This document shows, piece by piece, positions 45,804-52,527 of a stretch of DNA of 64,000 bases; within the stretch, counting starts at the first letter, position 1, and every line of letters begins with the position of its first letter. Source of the DNA: Nonlabens xiamenensis (GTDB lineage Bacteria > Bacteroidota > Bacteroidia > Flavobacteriales > Flavobacteriaceae). The notes below the pieces were generated by a model. It saw nothing but the letters and a program-made list of their open reading frames with translations, made no database searches and was not told the DNA's origin. The stretch spans positions 248,001 to 312,000 of the forward strand of contig NZ_RMVE01000005.1 in assembly GCF_003865345.1 (NCBI RefSeq), written 5' to 3'. The position numbers and the translations under genes are program-made.

Positions 45804-45895
45804 AAAAAGAAATCCCGAGTCGTCCATATAGACTTCTCGGGATTTCCCACTAACCAACCAAAAAACTTTATGAAAATTACTCTTAATAACCTTCT
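45804..45895 (-). ncRNA. putative small RNA, tandem unit 1
   Basis: On the minus strand a ~92-base transcript is predicted, starting ~12 bases after the sigma-54-like element (45907-45921). It carries a conserved leader with GGTTATTAAGAGTAATTTTC and GGTTGGTTAGTG, and ends in a perfect 11-bp hairpin: plus-strand GAAATCCCGAG 45809-45819 against CTCGGGATTTC 45836-45846. TTTTT follows on the minus strand (plus 45804-45808), making an intrinsic terminator. A 32-codon frame reads across the other strand (45870-45968) but is not conserved in unit 2. Confidence 0.55.
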
Positions 45896-45906
45896 TATAG
45901 TATGTT

Positions 45907-45921
45907 TCAATTCCCGTGCCA
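45907..45921 (-). promoter_or_regulatory. sigma-54-like promoter of tandem unit 1
   Basis: Minus-strand TGGCACGGGAATTGA matches the sigma-54 -24/-12 pattern TGGCACG-N4-TTGC at 14 of 15 positions, counting N4 as free, with exact spacing; only the final C is A. Confidence 0.5.
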
Positions 45922-45925
45922 AAGT

Positions 45926-45941
45926 ATTATGCGTACATAAT
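45926..45941. promoter_or_regulatory. imperfect dyad next to sigma-54-like element, unit 1
   Basis: ATTATGCGTACATAAT: 6-bp arms ATTATG/CATAAT, located 5 bases upstream (minus direction) of the -24 box. Confidence 0.45.
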
Positions 45942-45976
45942 AAAATTATTACTCATTCTTTGATTTAACTGCCTTG

Positions 45977-46066
45977 AAAAGGAAATCCCGAACGCTCTTG
46001 CAAACCTCCGGGATTTCTCACTAACCAACCAAAAAACTTTACGAAAATTACTCTTAATAACCTTCC
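45977..46066 (-). ncRNA. putative small RNA, tandem unit 2
   Basis: Same organisation as unit 1, 173 bases away: leader GGTTATTAAGAGTAATTTTC and GGTTGGTTAGTG, then a hairpin with plus-strand GAAATCCCG 45982-45990 against CGGGATTTC 46009-46017. On the minus RNA the stem gains a G.U and an A-U pair to reach 11 bp; on the plus RNA the same step is an A/C mismatch. The tail is CTTTTC. The loop sequence differs from unit 1, so stem and leader are kept while the loop varies. Confidence 0.55.
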
Positions 46067-46077
46067 TACCATATTAT

Positions 46078-46092
46078 TCAATTCCCATGCCA
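46078..46092 (-). promoter_or_regulatory. sigma-54-like promoter of tandem unit 2
   Basis: Minus-strand TGGCATGGGAATTGA, the unit-1 element with one change (C to T in the -24 box), same -24 to -12 spacing. Confidence 0.45.
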
Positions 46093-46096
46093 AACT

Positions 46097-46112
46097 ATTA
46101 TGCGCGCATAAT
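46097..46112. promoter_or_regulatory. perfect 16-bp dyad next to sigma-54-like element, unit 2
   Basis: ATTATGCGCGCATAAT, a perfect palindrome, 5 bases upstream (minus direction) of the -24 box; similar to the dyad at 43719-43736. Confidence 0.5.
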
Positions 46113-46144
46113 AAAATACCGAAGAATATCATGGTGGTTGCAGA

Positions 46145-46230
46145 ATAAAGAAATCCCGAGTGATCGAGCGACCTCTCAGGATTTCCTACTAACCAACCAA
46201 AAAAACTTTATGAAAAAATACTCTTCAAAA
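46145..46230 (-). ncRNA. tandem unit 3, probably without its promoter
   Basis: Plus-strand GAAATCCCGAG (46150-46160) against CTCAGGATTTC (46175-46185). The pair C/A on the plus RNA becomes a G.U pair on the minus RNA, keeping an 11-bp stem. GGTTGGTTAG and the CATAAAG leader are retained up to about 46230. Beyond that the similarity ends and no -24/-12 element is present, so the unit looks truncated. A 65-codon plus-strand frame beginning at 46210 overlaps corA and is not credible as a gene. Confidence 0.4.
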
Positions 46231-46347
46231 TCACATTTATCTGAAAAACAATACATTGAGTATGATTTTCTTCAAATGAGCGTGCAAAAATACATAGTAT
46301 ATCGGGATTGGCAAGTATTCTTTGTTATTTATTCGATAAACGGCAAA

Positions 46348-47424
46348 TCAGAGCCATTTTTTCCATCTGAAGAATCCAAGCAAGCTTACAAATATAATGG
46401 CGTTTAGAATCCAGAAGTATTGATAGCCATGCTCCCAGGTCAGTTCTGGTATATGTTCAAAATTCATCCCGTAAATACCAGCCACAAAAGTCATAGGGAT
46501 AAATAACGAACTCACAATAGTCAATACCTGCATGACTTGATTCATTTTATGGCTTACACTGGACAAATACATATCCCTTAGTCCTGCATTGATTTCGCGA
46601 TACGATTCCACCGTTTCTATAATCTGTATACAGTGATCATAGGCATCTTGAAAGTAAGCATGTGTCCTTGAATCGATCAAAGTGCTATCCTCTTTTAATA
46701 ATCTGCTGATGGACTCCCGCAGCGGATAAATGGCTCTTCTTAAACTGAGCAACAACCGCTTATTGCGTTGGGCCTTATTGAGGCTATCCTTTTGTGGTTC
46801 CTCAAATATTTCATCTTCTAATTGGTCCAGGTAATCCCCAATCTGTTCCACGGCGATAAAATAATGGTCGATAACACTATCGATCAACGCATAAAACAAA
46901 TAATCATTTTTAACGGAACGTATTCTCCCTTTACTGTTTTCAATCCGGTCTCTTATGTTCTCAAAAACATCCCCTGTTTTTTCCTGAAAAGTGATAACGG
47001 CATCCTGTGTCAGGATAATACTTACCTGCTCTTCATTGAGTTCGTTGTTTTCTGTATCATAGGAAATCATTTTTATACATTGATAAATATATTCTCCATA
47101 AAACTCGGTTTTAGGACGTTGGGTGGTATTGGCAATATCTTCCAGTAACAAATGATGTAAGTGGAATTTGGATCCAACTTTTTCCAATAAGTCTATATCG
47201 TGTACACCGTCTATATTGAACCAGTTTACCCGGTCTTCCTTGAGCTGATCCAGGAAAATCCCATACTGCTTAGAATAATGATCTTTATCGTATAAAATCG
47301 TTTCTGCTGTGACTTCTCCATCGCGCTCTTCTCCTACATACGAAATAGTTCCAGGTGGCTGAAACACGGTACTTTTTGACTTTGGGGTCGCCTTGCGTCT
47401 AAGTCTTAGCTTTGGGGTCTTCAT
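46348..47424 (-). CDS. corA: CorA magnesium/cobalt transporter
   Basis: Encodes 358 residues. The large cytoplasmic N-terminal domain is followed by two membrane helices near the C-terminus with the essential GMN motif between them (VAGIYGMNFEHIPEL) and a basic tail (FFRWKKWL). The protein forms a pentameric Mg2+ channel in the inner membrane. It follows uvrA by 18 bases on the same strand, so it may share the uvrA transcript. The small-RNA array begins just past its 3' end. Confidence 0.95.
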   Translation of the reverse strand: MKTPKLRLRRKATPKSKSTVFQPPGTISYVGEERDGEVTAETILYDKDHYSKQYGIFLDQLKEDRVNWFNIDGVHDIDLLEKVGSKFHLHHLLLEDIANTTQRPKTEFYGEYIYQCIKMISYDTENNELNEEQVSIILTQDAVITFQEKTGDVFENIRDRIENSKGRIRSVKNDYLFYALIDSVIDHYFIAVEQIGDYLDQLEDEIFEEPQKDSLNKAQRNKRLLLSLRRAIYPLRESISRLLKEDSTLIDSRTHAYFQDAYDHCIQIIETVESYREINAGLRDMYLSSVSHKMNQVMQVLTIVSSLFIPMTFVAGIYGMNFEHIPELTWEHGYQYFWILNAIIFVSLLGFFRWKKWL

Positions 47425-47442
47425 AGGCTTGTAATACTAATG

Positions 47443-50247
47443 CTAAGATAGCTTTTCTGCAATATAAGGAGCGGTATAGCTCTCTTTGACCTTGGCTACC
47501 TCTTCTGGTGTACCGGTGGCTACAAGTCGTCCTCCTTCCTGACCACCTTCAGGTCCTAAATCGATTACATAGTCGGCGCATTTGATCAGATCCATATTAT
47601 GCTCGATCACGATCACCGAATGACCTTTATCAATCAAGGCATTAAAACTGTCTAATAGTTTGTTGATATCGTGAAAATGTAGTCCTGTTGTGGGTTCATC
47701 AAAAATAAACAGGGTCTTATCGTTAGTTGTTCCTTTGACCAGAAAACTGGCCAATTTAATACGTTGTGCTTCACCACCAGATAAGGTTGAGGAGCTTTGT
47801 CCTAAAGTGACATAGCCTAGACCTACATCTTGAAGTGGTTGGAGTTTTTTGATGACTTTTCTTTCTTCGTGTTTCTCAAAAAAAGCAATGGCGTCATCGA
47901 TTGTCATATTTAAGAGATCATCGATATTTTTACCGTGATAAGTTACTTCCAGGACCTCTTTTTTAAATCGCTTCCCTTTACAGGTTTCGCAAGTCAATGT
48001 AACATCTGCCATAAACTGCATTTCGATGGTGACTTCACCATCTCCTTTACAGGTTTCGCATCTACCACCATCCACGTTAAATGAAAAGTGTTTAGCCTTA
48101 TAGTTACGAATTATGGACAATTTCTGATTGGCATAAATATTCCTGATATCGTCGTAGGCTTTGACGTAGGTCACCGGATTTGATCGCGAACTCCGACCAA
48201 TAGGATTTTGGTCAATAAATTCGACCGTCTTGAGGTTTTCAAACTTGCCTTTGATATCAGTAAATTGGCCCGCTTTTTTACCATAACCTCCCAATCTCTT
48301 AAGTAAGGCTGGGTATAAAATTTGTTTGACCAGTGTAGATTTTCCACTACCAGACACTCCTGTAACCATAGTTAGTACACCCAAAGGAAAACGCACGTCA
48401 ATATTTTTTAGGTTGTTTTGACGGGCGCCTACGATGTCAATATGGTATTTATGATTTCTTCGCTTTCGCGGAAGCGGAATCTCCATACTTCCATTAAGGT
48501 ATTGAGCCGTAAGACTATCTGAAGCTAATATTTTCTCCAGACTTCCCGCAGCCACCACTTCGCCGCCATGAGTTCCGGCTTTGGGTCCAATATCTATGAT
48601 TTCATCAGCCGCTTGCATGATTTCCTCATCATGTTCAACCACGATCACCGTGTTACCCAAATCCCTCAGGTTTTTTAATACTTTTATCAAGCGTTGGGTA
48701 TCTCTGGGGTGCAAGCCGATGCTGGGTTCGTCCAGTATATACATGCTGCCCACCAAACTGCTTCCCAAAGAAGTGGCTAGATTGATGCGCTGACTCTCTC
48801 CTCCAGAAAGGCTATTTGATTTTCGGTTGAGTGTTAGATAACTTAACCCTACATCGGCCAAAAAACCTAACCTGTTGTTGATTTCGACCAACAAACGCTT
48901 AGCGACCTGACTATCGTGTTCGTTGAGTTCGAGTTCCTTAAAGAACTCCACTAGTTCCTTAATGGGCATCACCACAAGATCAGTTATCGTAGTATCGTTG
49001 ATCTTTACGTAGGAAGCCTCTTTGCGCAAGCGTGCACCACCGCAATTACTGCAACGTGTTTTGCCTCTGTATCGGGACAACATCACCCTATTTTGAATTT
49101 TATAAGCTTTTGCTTCCAGTTCCTCAAAAAAGGCATTGATTCCTTGAAAATGTTTATTCCCATTCCAAACCAGATCCTTTTCCTTCTGAGTTAATTCAAA
49201 CCAAGGCCGGTGGATCGGAAAATCAAATTTTGCTGCATGCTTAATCAGTTGGTCATTGTAGTAAGACATACTATCTCCTCTCCAGGGGAATACTGCTTTT
49301 TCATATATAGACAAAGCAGTGTTGGGAATGACCAGATCCTCGTCAATACCTATCACATCACCATATCCCTCACATTTCGGACAGGCACCATATGGGTTAT
49401 TAAAGCTAAACAAGTGTGGATTAGGCGCTAAAAACTCCATTCCATCCATTTCAAACTTATTGCTAAATTCTCGAACGGCACTTCCGTTCATATGCTCGAT
49501 ATAGGCTAATCCTTTACCTTCAAAAAACGCGGTGTCCACAGCGTCGGCCAGGCGATTGTAAAAATCTTCATCATCTCTTTTAATGATACGATCTACTACA
49601 ATTCGCACCTCGTCTTTTTTACTGTATTCAAGCCCTTCTTCATCGATGCGATGTATATCATCATTGATCTTGATCCTCGTGTATCCTTGTTGCAATAGGA
49701 CTTGGAGTTGATCCTTGATTTCTCTTTTACCCTTGACAATCAATCGAGTCGTCAACAGTAGCTTGGTACCATCTTCTTGGGATTTTACATAATTAATGAC
49801 ATCGGTAACCGTATCCTTTTTGACCTCATTCCCGGAAATAGGAGAGTAGGTACGACCGATGCGGGCAAAAAGCAATTTTAGGTAATCGTAAATTTCTGTA
49901 CTGGTTCCAACGGTAGACCGCGGATTGGTAGAGTTGACTTTTTGCTCGATCGCAATGGCGGGAGCAATACCTTTGATATATTCTACCTTGGGTTTATTGA
50001 GTCGGCCCAGAAATTGTCGCGCATAGGAAGATAGACTTTCTACGTACCTGCGTTGACCCTCGGCATAAAGTGTATCAAAGGCCAGGGAAGACTTACCACT
50101 TCCTGATAGGCCGGTGATGACCACCAGTTTATTTCTAGGAATCGCGGCATTGAGGTGTTTAAGGTTGTGTAGCTCGGCTCCCTTAATTAAAATATTCTTT
50201 TTAGGGCTTAGCTGATCGATATCGGCAAAAAGGCTTTTTTTGGGCAT
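47443..50247 (-). CDS. uvrA: excinuclease ABC subunit A
   Basis: Encodes 934 residues from the chosen ATG (MPKKSLFADIDQ). UvrA finds bulky DNA lesions and loads UvrB. Two ABC modules are complete: Walker A GLSGSGKSSLAFD and GVSGSGKSTLVKQ, signatures LSGGESQRINLA and LSGGEAQRIKLA, zinc fingers CPKCEGYGD.../CSNCGG and CETCKGDGE.../CETCKGKRF. A TATATTTG lies on the minus strand (plus 50253-50260) only 5 bases before the ATG, so a transcript from it would be nearly leaderless; an earlier start at 50289 would need another promoter. The linker between the modules contains a palindrome copy (PLPRKRR). Confidence 0.97.
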   Translation of the reverse strand: MPKKSLFADIDQLSPKKNILIKGAELHNLKHLNAAIPRNKLVVITGLSGSGKSSLAFDTLYAEGQRRYVESLSSYARQFLGRLNKPKVEYIKGIAPAIAIEQKVNSTNPRSTVGTSTEIYDYLKLLFARIGRTYSPISGNEVKKDTVTDVINYVKSQEDGTKLLLTTRLIVKGKREIKDQLQVLLQQGYTRIKINDDIHRIDEEGLEYSKKDEVRIVVDRIIKRDDEDFYNRLADAVDTAFFEGKGLAYIEHMNGSAVREFSNKFEMDGMEFLAPNPHLFSFNNPYGACPKCEGYGDVIGIDEDLVIPNTALSIYEKAVFPWRGDSMSYYNDQLIKHAAKFDFPIHRPWFELTQKEKDLVWNGNKHFQGINAFFEELEAKAYKIQNRVMLSRYRGKTRCSNCGGARLRKEASYVKINDTTITDLVVMPIKELVEFFKELELNEHDSQVAKRLLVEINNRLGFLADVGLSYLTLNRKSNSLSGGESQRINLATSLGSSLVGSMYILDEPSIGLHPRDTQRLIKVLKNLRDLGNTVIVVEHDEEIMQAADEIIDIGPKAGTHGGEVVAAGSLEKILASDSLTAQYLNGSMEIPLPRKRRNHKYHIDIVGARQNNLKNIDVRFPLGVLTMVTGVSGSGKSTLVKQILYPALLKRLGGYGKKAGQFTDIKGKFENLKTVEFIDQNPIGRSSRSNPVTYVKAYDDIRNIYANQKLSIIRNYKAKHFSFNVDGGRCETCKGDGEVTIEMQFMADVTLTCETCKGKRFKKEVLEVTYHGKNIDDLLNMTIDDAIAFFEKHEERKVIKKLQPLQDVGLGYVTLGQSSSTLSGGEAQRIKLASFLVKGTTNDKTLFIFDEPTTGLHFHDINKLLDSFNALIDKGHSVIVIEHNMDLIKCADYVIDLGPEGGQEGGRLVATGTPEEVAKVKESYTAPYIAEKLS
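48461..48476. repeat. 16-bp iterated palindrome, copy 8 (one substitution)
   Basis: CGCTTTCGCGGAAGCG inside uvrA, read on the minus strand in the third frame as LPRKR, in the linker between the two ATPase modules. Confidence 0.85.
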
Positions 50248-50324
50248 ATGCACAAATATAAGATCGGTGATCGTCCCAGTTTCCCGCATTATTGTAAGAA
50301 AAATGTTAAATAATGTTACATGAT

Positions 50325-50357
50325 TTTGTTATTCTGGAATAAAAGTTGCTATATTTA
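50325..50357 (+). promoter_or_regulatory. promoter of the sigma-factor gene
   Basis: TTTG at 50325-50328, 21-base spacer, TATATTTA at 50350-50357. Predicted start near 50364, leaving a ~90-base leader before 50456. Confidence 0.55.
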
Positions 50358-50455
50358 GCCCGTTAACATTTTTTAAACACTACGCGTATAGGATAACATT
50401 ACTTTAAAAATCGATCTACAAGGAACATCTGGAGGATCAACAAAGTTGTTATACT

Positions 50456-51040
50456 ATGCTTATGGAAAATGTTAAAGACTCAGTACTGGTCCGACAGTAT
50501 ATTGAAGGGGATGAAGGATCACTAGAAATTCTTATCCGTCGTCACAAACAAAGAATCTACAGTTTTATTTTTTCAAAGGTTATGGATCGGGACATCACTG
50601 AAGATGTTTTCCAGGATACCTTCATTAAAGTTATCAAAACCCTTAAACGCGGCAAATACAATGAAGAGGGTAAGTTTCTACCTTGGGTCATGCGTATAGC
50701 CCACAACTTGGTGATTGATCATTTCCGTCGCAACAAACGCATGCCTAAATTCCAGTCTAGAAATGATTTTGATATTTTTGACGTGATCAGTGATGGTGAG
50801 GAAAGTATGGAATATGAGATGATCACCAGTCAGTTGCACGATGATGTTAAACGATTGGTAGAAGAGCTGCCTGAAGATCAAAAAGAAGTATTGGTGATGC
50901 GTATCTATAAAGAGATGTCCTTCAAAGAAATAGCTGCTGCTACTGATGTTAGTATCAACACGGCGCTCGGAAGAATGCGTTATGCCTTGATCAACCTGCG
51001 CAAGGTGATTGACAAGCACAATATTGTATTGACAAGATAA
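50456..51040 (+). CDS. sigma-70 family RNA polymerase sigma factor (ECF-type)
   Basis: Encodes 194 residues (or 192 from the ATG at 50462). Region 2 is visible (LIRRHKQRIYSFIF ... EDVFQDTFIKVIKTL, FLPWVMRIAHNLVIDHFR), then an acidic linker, then region 4 (LPEDQKEVLVMRIYKEMSFK, EIAAATDVSINTALGRMRYA). No anti-sigma gene follows; instead a 48-residue protein and a terminator do. The linker and high similarity to a widely conserved Bacteroidota sigma factor suggest a housekeeping or stress role; targets cannot be told. Confidence 0.93.
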   Translation: MLMENVKDSVLVRQYIEGDEGSLEILIRRHKQRIYSFIFSKVMDRDITEDVFQDTFIKVIKTLKRGKYNEEGKFLPWVMRIAHNLVIDHFRRNKRMPKFQSRNDFDIFDVISDGEESMEYEMITSQLHDDVKRLVEELPEDQKEVLVMRIYKEMSFKEIAAATDVSINTALGRMRYALINLRKVIDKHNIVLTR

Positions 51041-51114
51041 TTAGTGTTTTTTGGCCGATTCTTATAATAAAGCCTTGAAAGTTGCGTTTAATTCAAAACT
51101 AAACCCAATTCCAA

Positions 51115-51261
51115 ATGGCAAAACTTTACAAAGAATCATTACCAGAATCCGTGAAACCCCTTGGACCGAAAGAGGATACCATCAAGCTGTTGCTCAGCTT
51201 TTCAAAAGCTTTGAGTATATCTCATTATAAAAACATGACTTTTGAGATACTCAATAATTAA
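51115..51261 (+). CDS. 48-residue protein downstream of the sigma factor
   Basis: A small open frame (MAKLYKESLPES at the start, NMTFEILNN at the end) lies 74 bases after the sigma gene and just before a strong terminator. It is basic at the N-terminus and has an amphipathic-looking middle (TIKLLLSFSKALSI). No start codon competitor or membrane helix is visible. It could be a small anti-sigma or accessory peptide, or an independent small protein; I infer the link only from position. Confidence 0.6.
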   Translation: MAKLYKESLPESVKPLGPKEDTIKLLLSFSKALSISHYKNMTFEILNN

Positions 51262-51280
51262 AAATTAATTTTTGTTTTCG

Positions 51281-51315
51281 AAAAAAGCCCATTTTGAAAT
51301 GAAATGGGCTTTTTT
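51281..51315. terminator. bidirectional intrinsic terminator
   Basis: AAAAAAGCCCATTT (51281-51294) pairs perfectly with AAATGGGCTTTTTT (51302-51315). A- and T-runs on both sides let it serve the sigma-factor transcript and the convergent nth gene. Confidence 0.93.
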
Positions 51316-51375
51316 AAGGTGTATATCATCCATCTTTCGCGATATTTAAAATAATACCAGACGGTCAGTTCTTCC

Positions 51376-52041
51376 TCAGTTCTTCTTACTTTTTGTGGCG
51401 GCATATTGGTTGAGCACGCTTTTTCTACCTACTGTTTTAGTAATGATGTCTTTTTCCAGATCCCAACCTCTGGCAGGACTATACTCTCTACCGTACCAGA
51501 TGATTTGCAAGTGTAAGTCATTCCATTTTTCTCTGGGAAAAAGCCGTTTGGCATCTTTTTCAGTTTGAACTACATTTTTTCCGTTGGTGAGGTTCCAACG
51601 ATACATCAAGCGATGAATGTGCGTATCTACTGGAAAAGCAGGTATTCCAAAAGCTTGCGATAATACCACCGCCGCGGTTTTGTGTCCGACGGCCGGTAAT
51701 TCTTCTAATTCTTCATAGGTCTGCGGGACCTGACCTTTATGTTTATCGATTAAAATTTGGGATAAACCGTGAATACCCTTAGATTTCATTGGGCTGAGAC
51801 CCACCGGTTTAATGATTTCCCTGATCTCATCTACACTCAGCCTCACCATGTCGTAAGGATTGTCTGCGCGTTCAAAAAGTAAAGGGGTAATCTGATTGAC
51901 CCTGACGTCTGTACTCTGTGCACTCATGAGTACGGCAATCAATAAAGTGTAAGGGTCTTTATGGTCTAAAGGAACAGGAATAGTAGGGTAGAGCTCTTCT
52001 AGCTTATTTATGATAAATGCAACCTTTTCTGCTTTGTTCAT
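51376..52041 (-). CDS. nth: endonuclease III family DNA glycosylase lacking the Fe-S cluster motif
   Basis: Encodes 221 residues. The helix-hairpin-helix is ELPAVGHKTAAVVLSQAF with catalytic Lys121, and catalytic Asp139 is in FPVDTHIHRL, matching Lys120/Asp138 of E. coli Nth, so it should remove oxidised pyrimidines from DNA. The C-terminus (YGREYSPARGWDLEKDIITK) has no cysteine at all, whereas most family members bind a 4Fe-4S cluster through C-x6-C-x2-C-x5-C there. The reading frame is otherwise intact, so this is loss of the cluster rather than a broken gene. Confidence 0.93.
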   Translation of the reverse strand: MNKAEKVAFIINKLEELYPTIPVPLDHKDPYTLLIAVLMSAQSTDVRVNQITPLLFERADNPYDMVRLSVDEIREIIKPVGLSPMKSKGIHGLSQILIDKHKGQVPQTYEELEELPAVGHKTAAVVLSQAFGIPAFPVDTHIHRLMYRWNLTNGKNVVQTEKDAKRLFPREKWNDLHLQIIWYGREYSPARGWDLEKDIITKTVGRKSVLNQYAATKSKKN

Positions 52042-52044
52042 TAG

Positions 52045-52052
52045 TATCTTTA
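52045..52052 (+). promoter_or_regulatory. -7-like element for bcp
   Basis: TATCTTTA matches TAnnTTTA; no good -33 TTG at the right distance. Predicted start near 52059, supporting the ATG at 52078. Confidence 0.35.
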
Positions 52053-52077
52053 TGCTTTGAAACCCAAAAATACGATT

Positions 52078-52527
52078 ATGACTTCATTAAAAGCGGGTGA
52101 TCCAGCCCCAGATTTTAGCATCCCCAACCAGGATGGTCAAACCATTTCCCTCTCTGACTTTAAAGGTAAAAAGTTGGTGCTTTTCTTTTATCCGAAAGCC
52201 AGCACACCAGGTTGCACCGCTGAAGCCTGTAATTTAAGAGACAATATTGACCGCTTTCGCGAAAGCGGATACGAAATTCTAGGGGCGAGTGCCGACAGTC
52301 AGAAGCGTCAACAGAATTTTAAAAATAAATACGATTTACCTTATGATTTACTGGCCGATGAAGACCATGAGCTACTCAATGCCTATCAGGTTTGGGGACC
52401 TAAAAAGTTTATGGGCCGAGAATATGATGGGATACACCGTACAACTTTTGTGATCGATGAAAAGGGGATCATCAGCGAAGTTATCCAAAAGGTAAAAACC
52501 AAAGAACACGCTGAGCAGATTCTATAA
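52078..52527 (+). CDS. bcp: thiol peroxidase of the Bcp/PrxQ family
   Basis: Encodes 149 residues from the ATG at 52078 (the upstream TTG at 52057 lies at the predicted transcription start). Bcp reduces hydroperoxides using thioredoxin. The peroxidatic Cys is in PKASTPGCTAEACNLRDN, with the second Cys five residues later as in PrxQ-type enzymes. A palindrome copy encodes DRFRESGYE just after that helix, where related proteins have a similar helix, so it appears to fit the fold. It overlaps the convergent next gene by 6 bases. Confidence 0.95.
   Translation: MTSLKAGDPAPDFSIPNQDGQTISLSDFKGKKLVLFFYPKASTPGCTAEACNLRDNIDRFRESGYEILGASADSQKRQQNFKNKYDLPYDLLADEDHELLNAYQVWGPKKFMGREYDGIHRTTFVIDEKGIISEVIQKVKTKEHAEQIL
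52252..52267. repeat. 16-bp iterated palindrome, copy 9 (exact, in bcp)
   Basis: Exact CGCTTTCGCGAAAGCG, read as RFRES. Confidence 0.9.

Noticed and set aside
45870-45968. 32-codon plus-strand frame in tandem unit 1 (leader-peptide idea)
   Set aside because: The ATG is ACG in unit 2, the frames diverge, and the hairpin pairing is better on the minus strand.
46210-46407. 65-codon plus-strand frame overlapping the end of corA
   Set aside because: It starts inside tandem unit 3, overlaps corA by 60 bases and its sequence is not shared by units 1 and 2. The conserved unit makes better sense as a minus-strand RNA.
46591-46600. GATTTCGCGA in corA as a palindrome copy
   Set aside because: Too short a match to the 16-bp motif to count.
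51334-51342. CTTTCGCGA, a possible twelfth copy of the iterated palindrome
   Set aside because: Only the left half matches; the right half (TATTT) does not.
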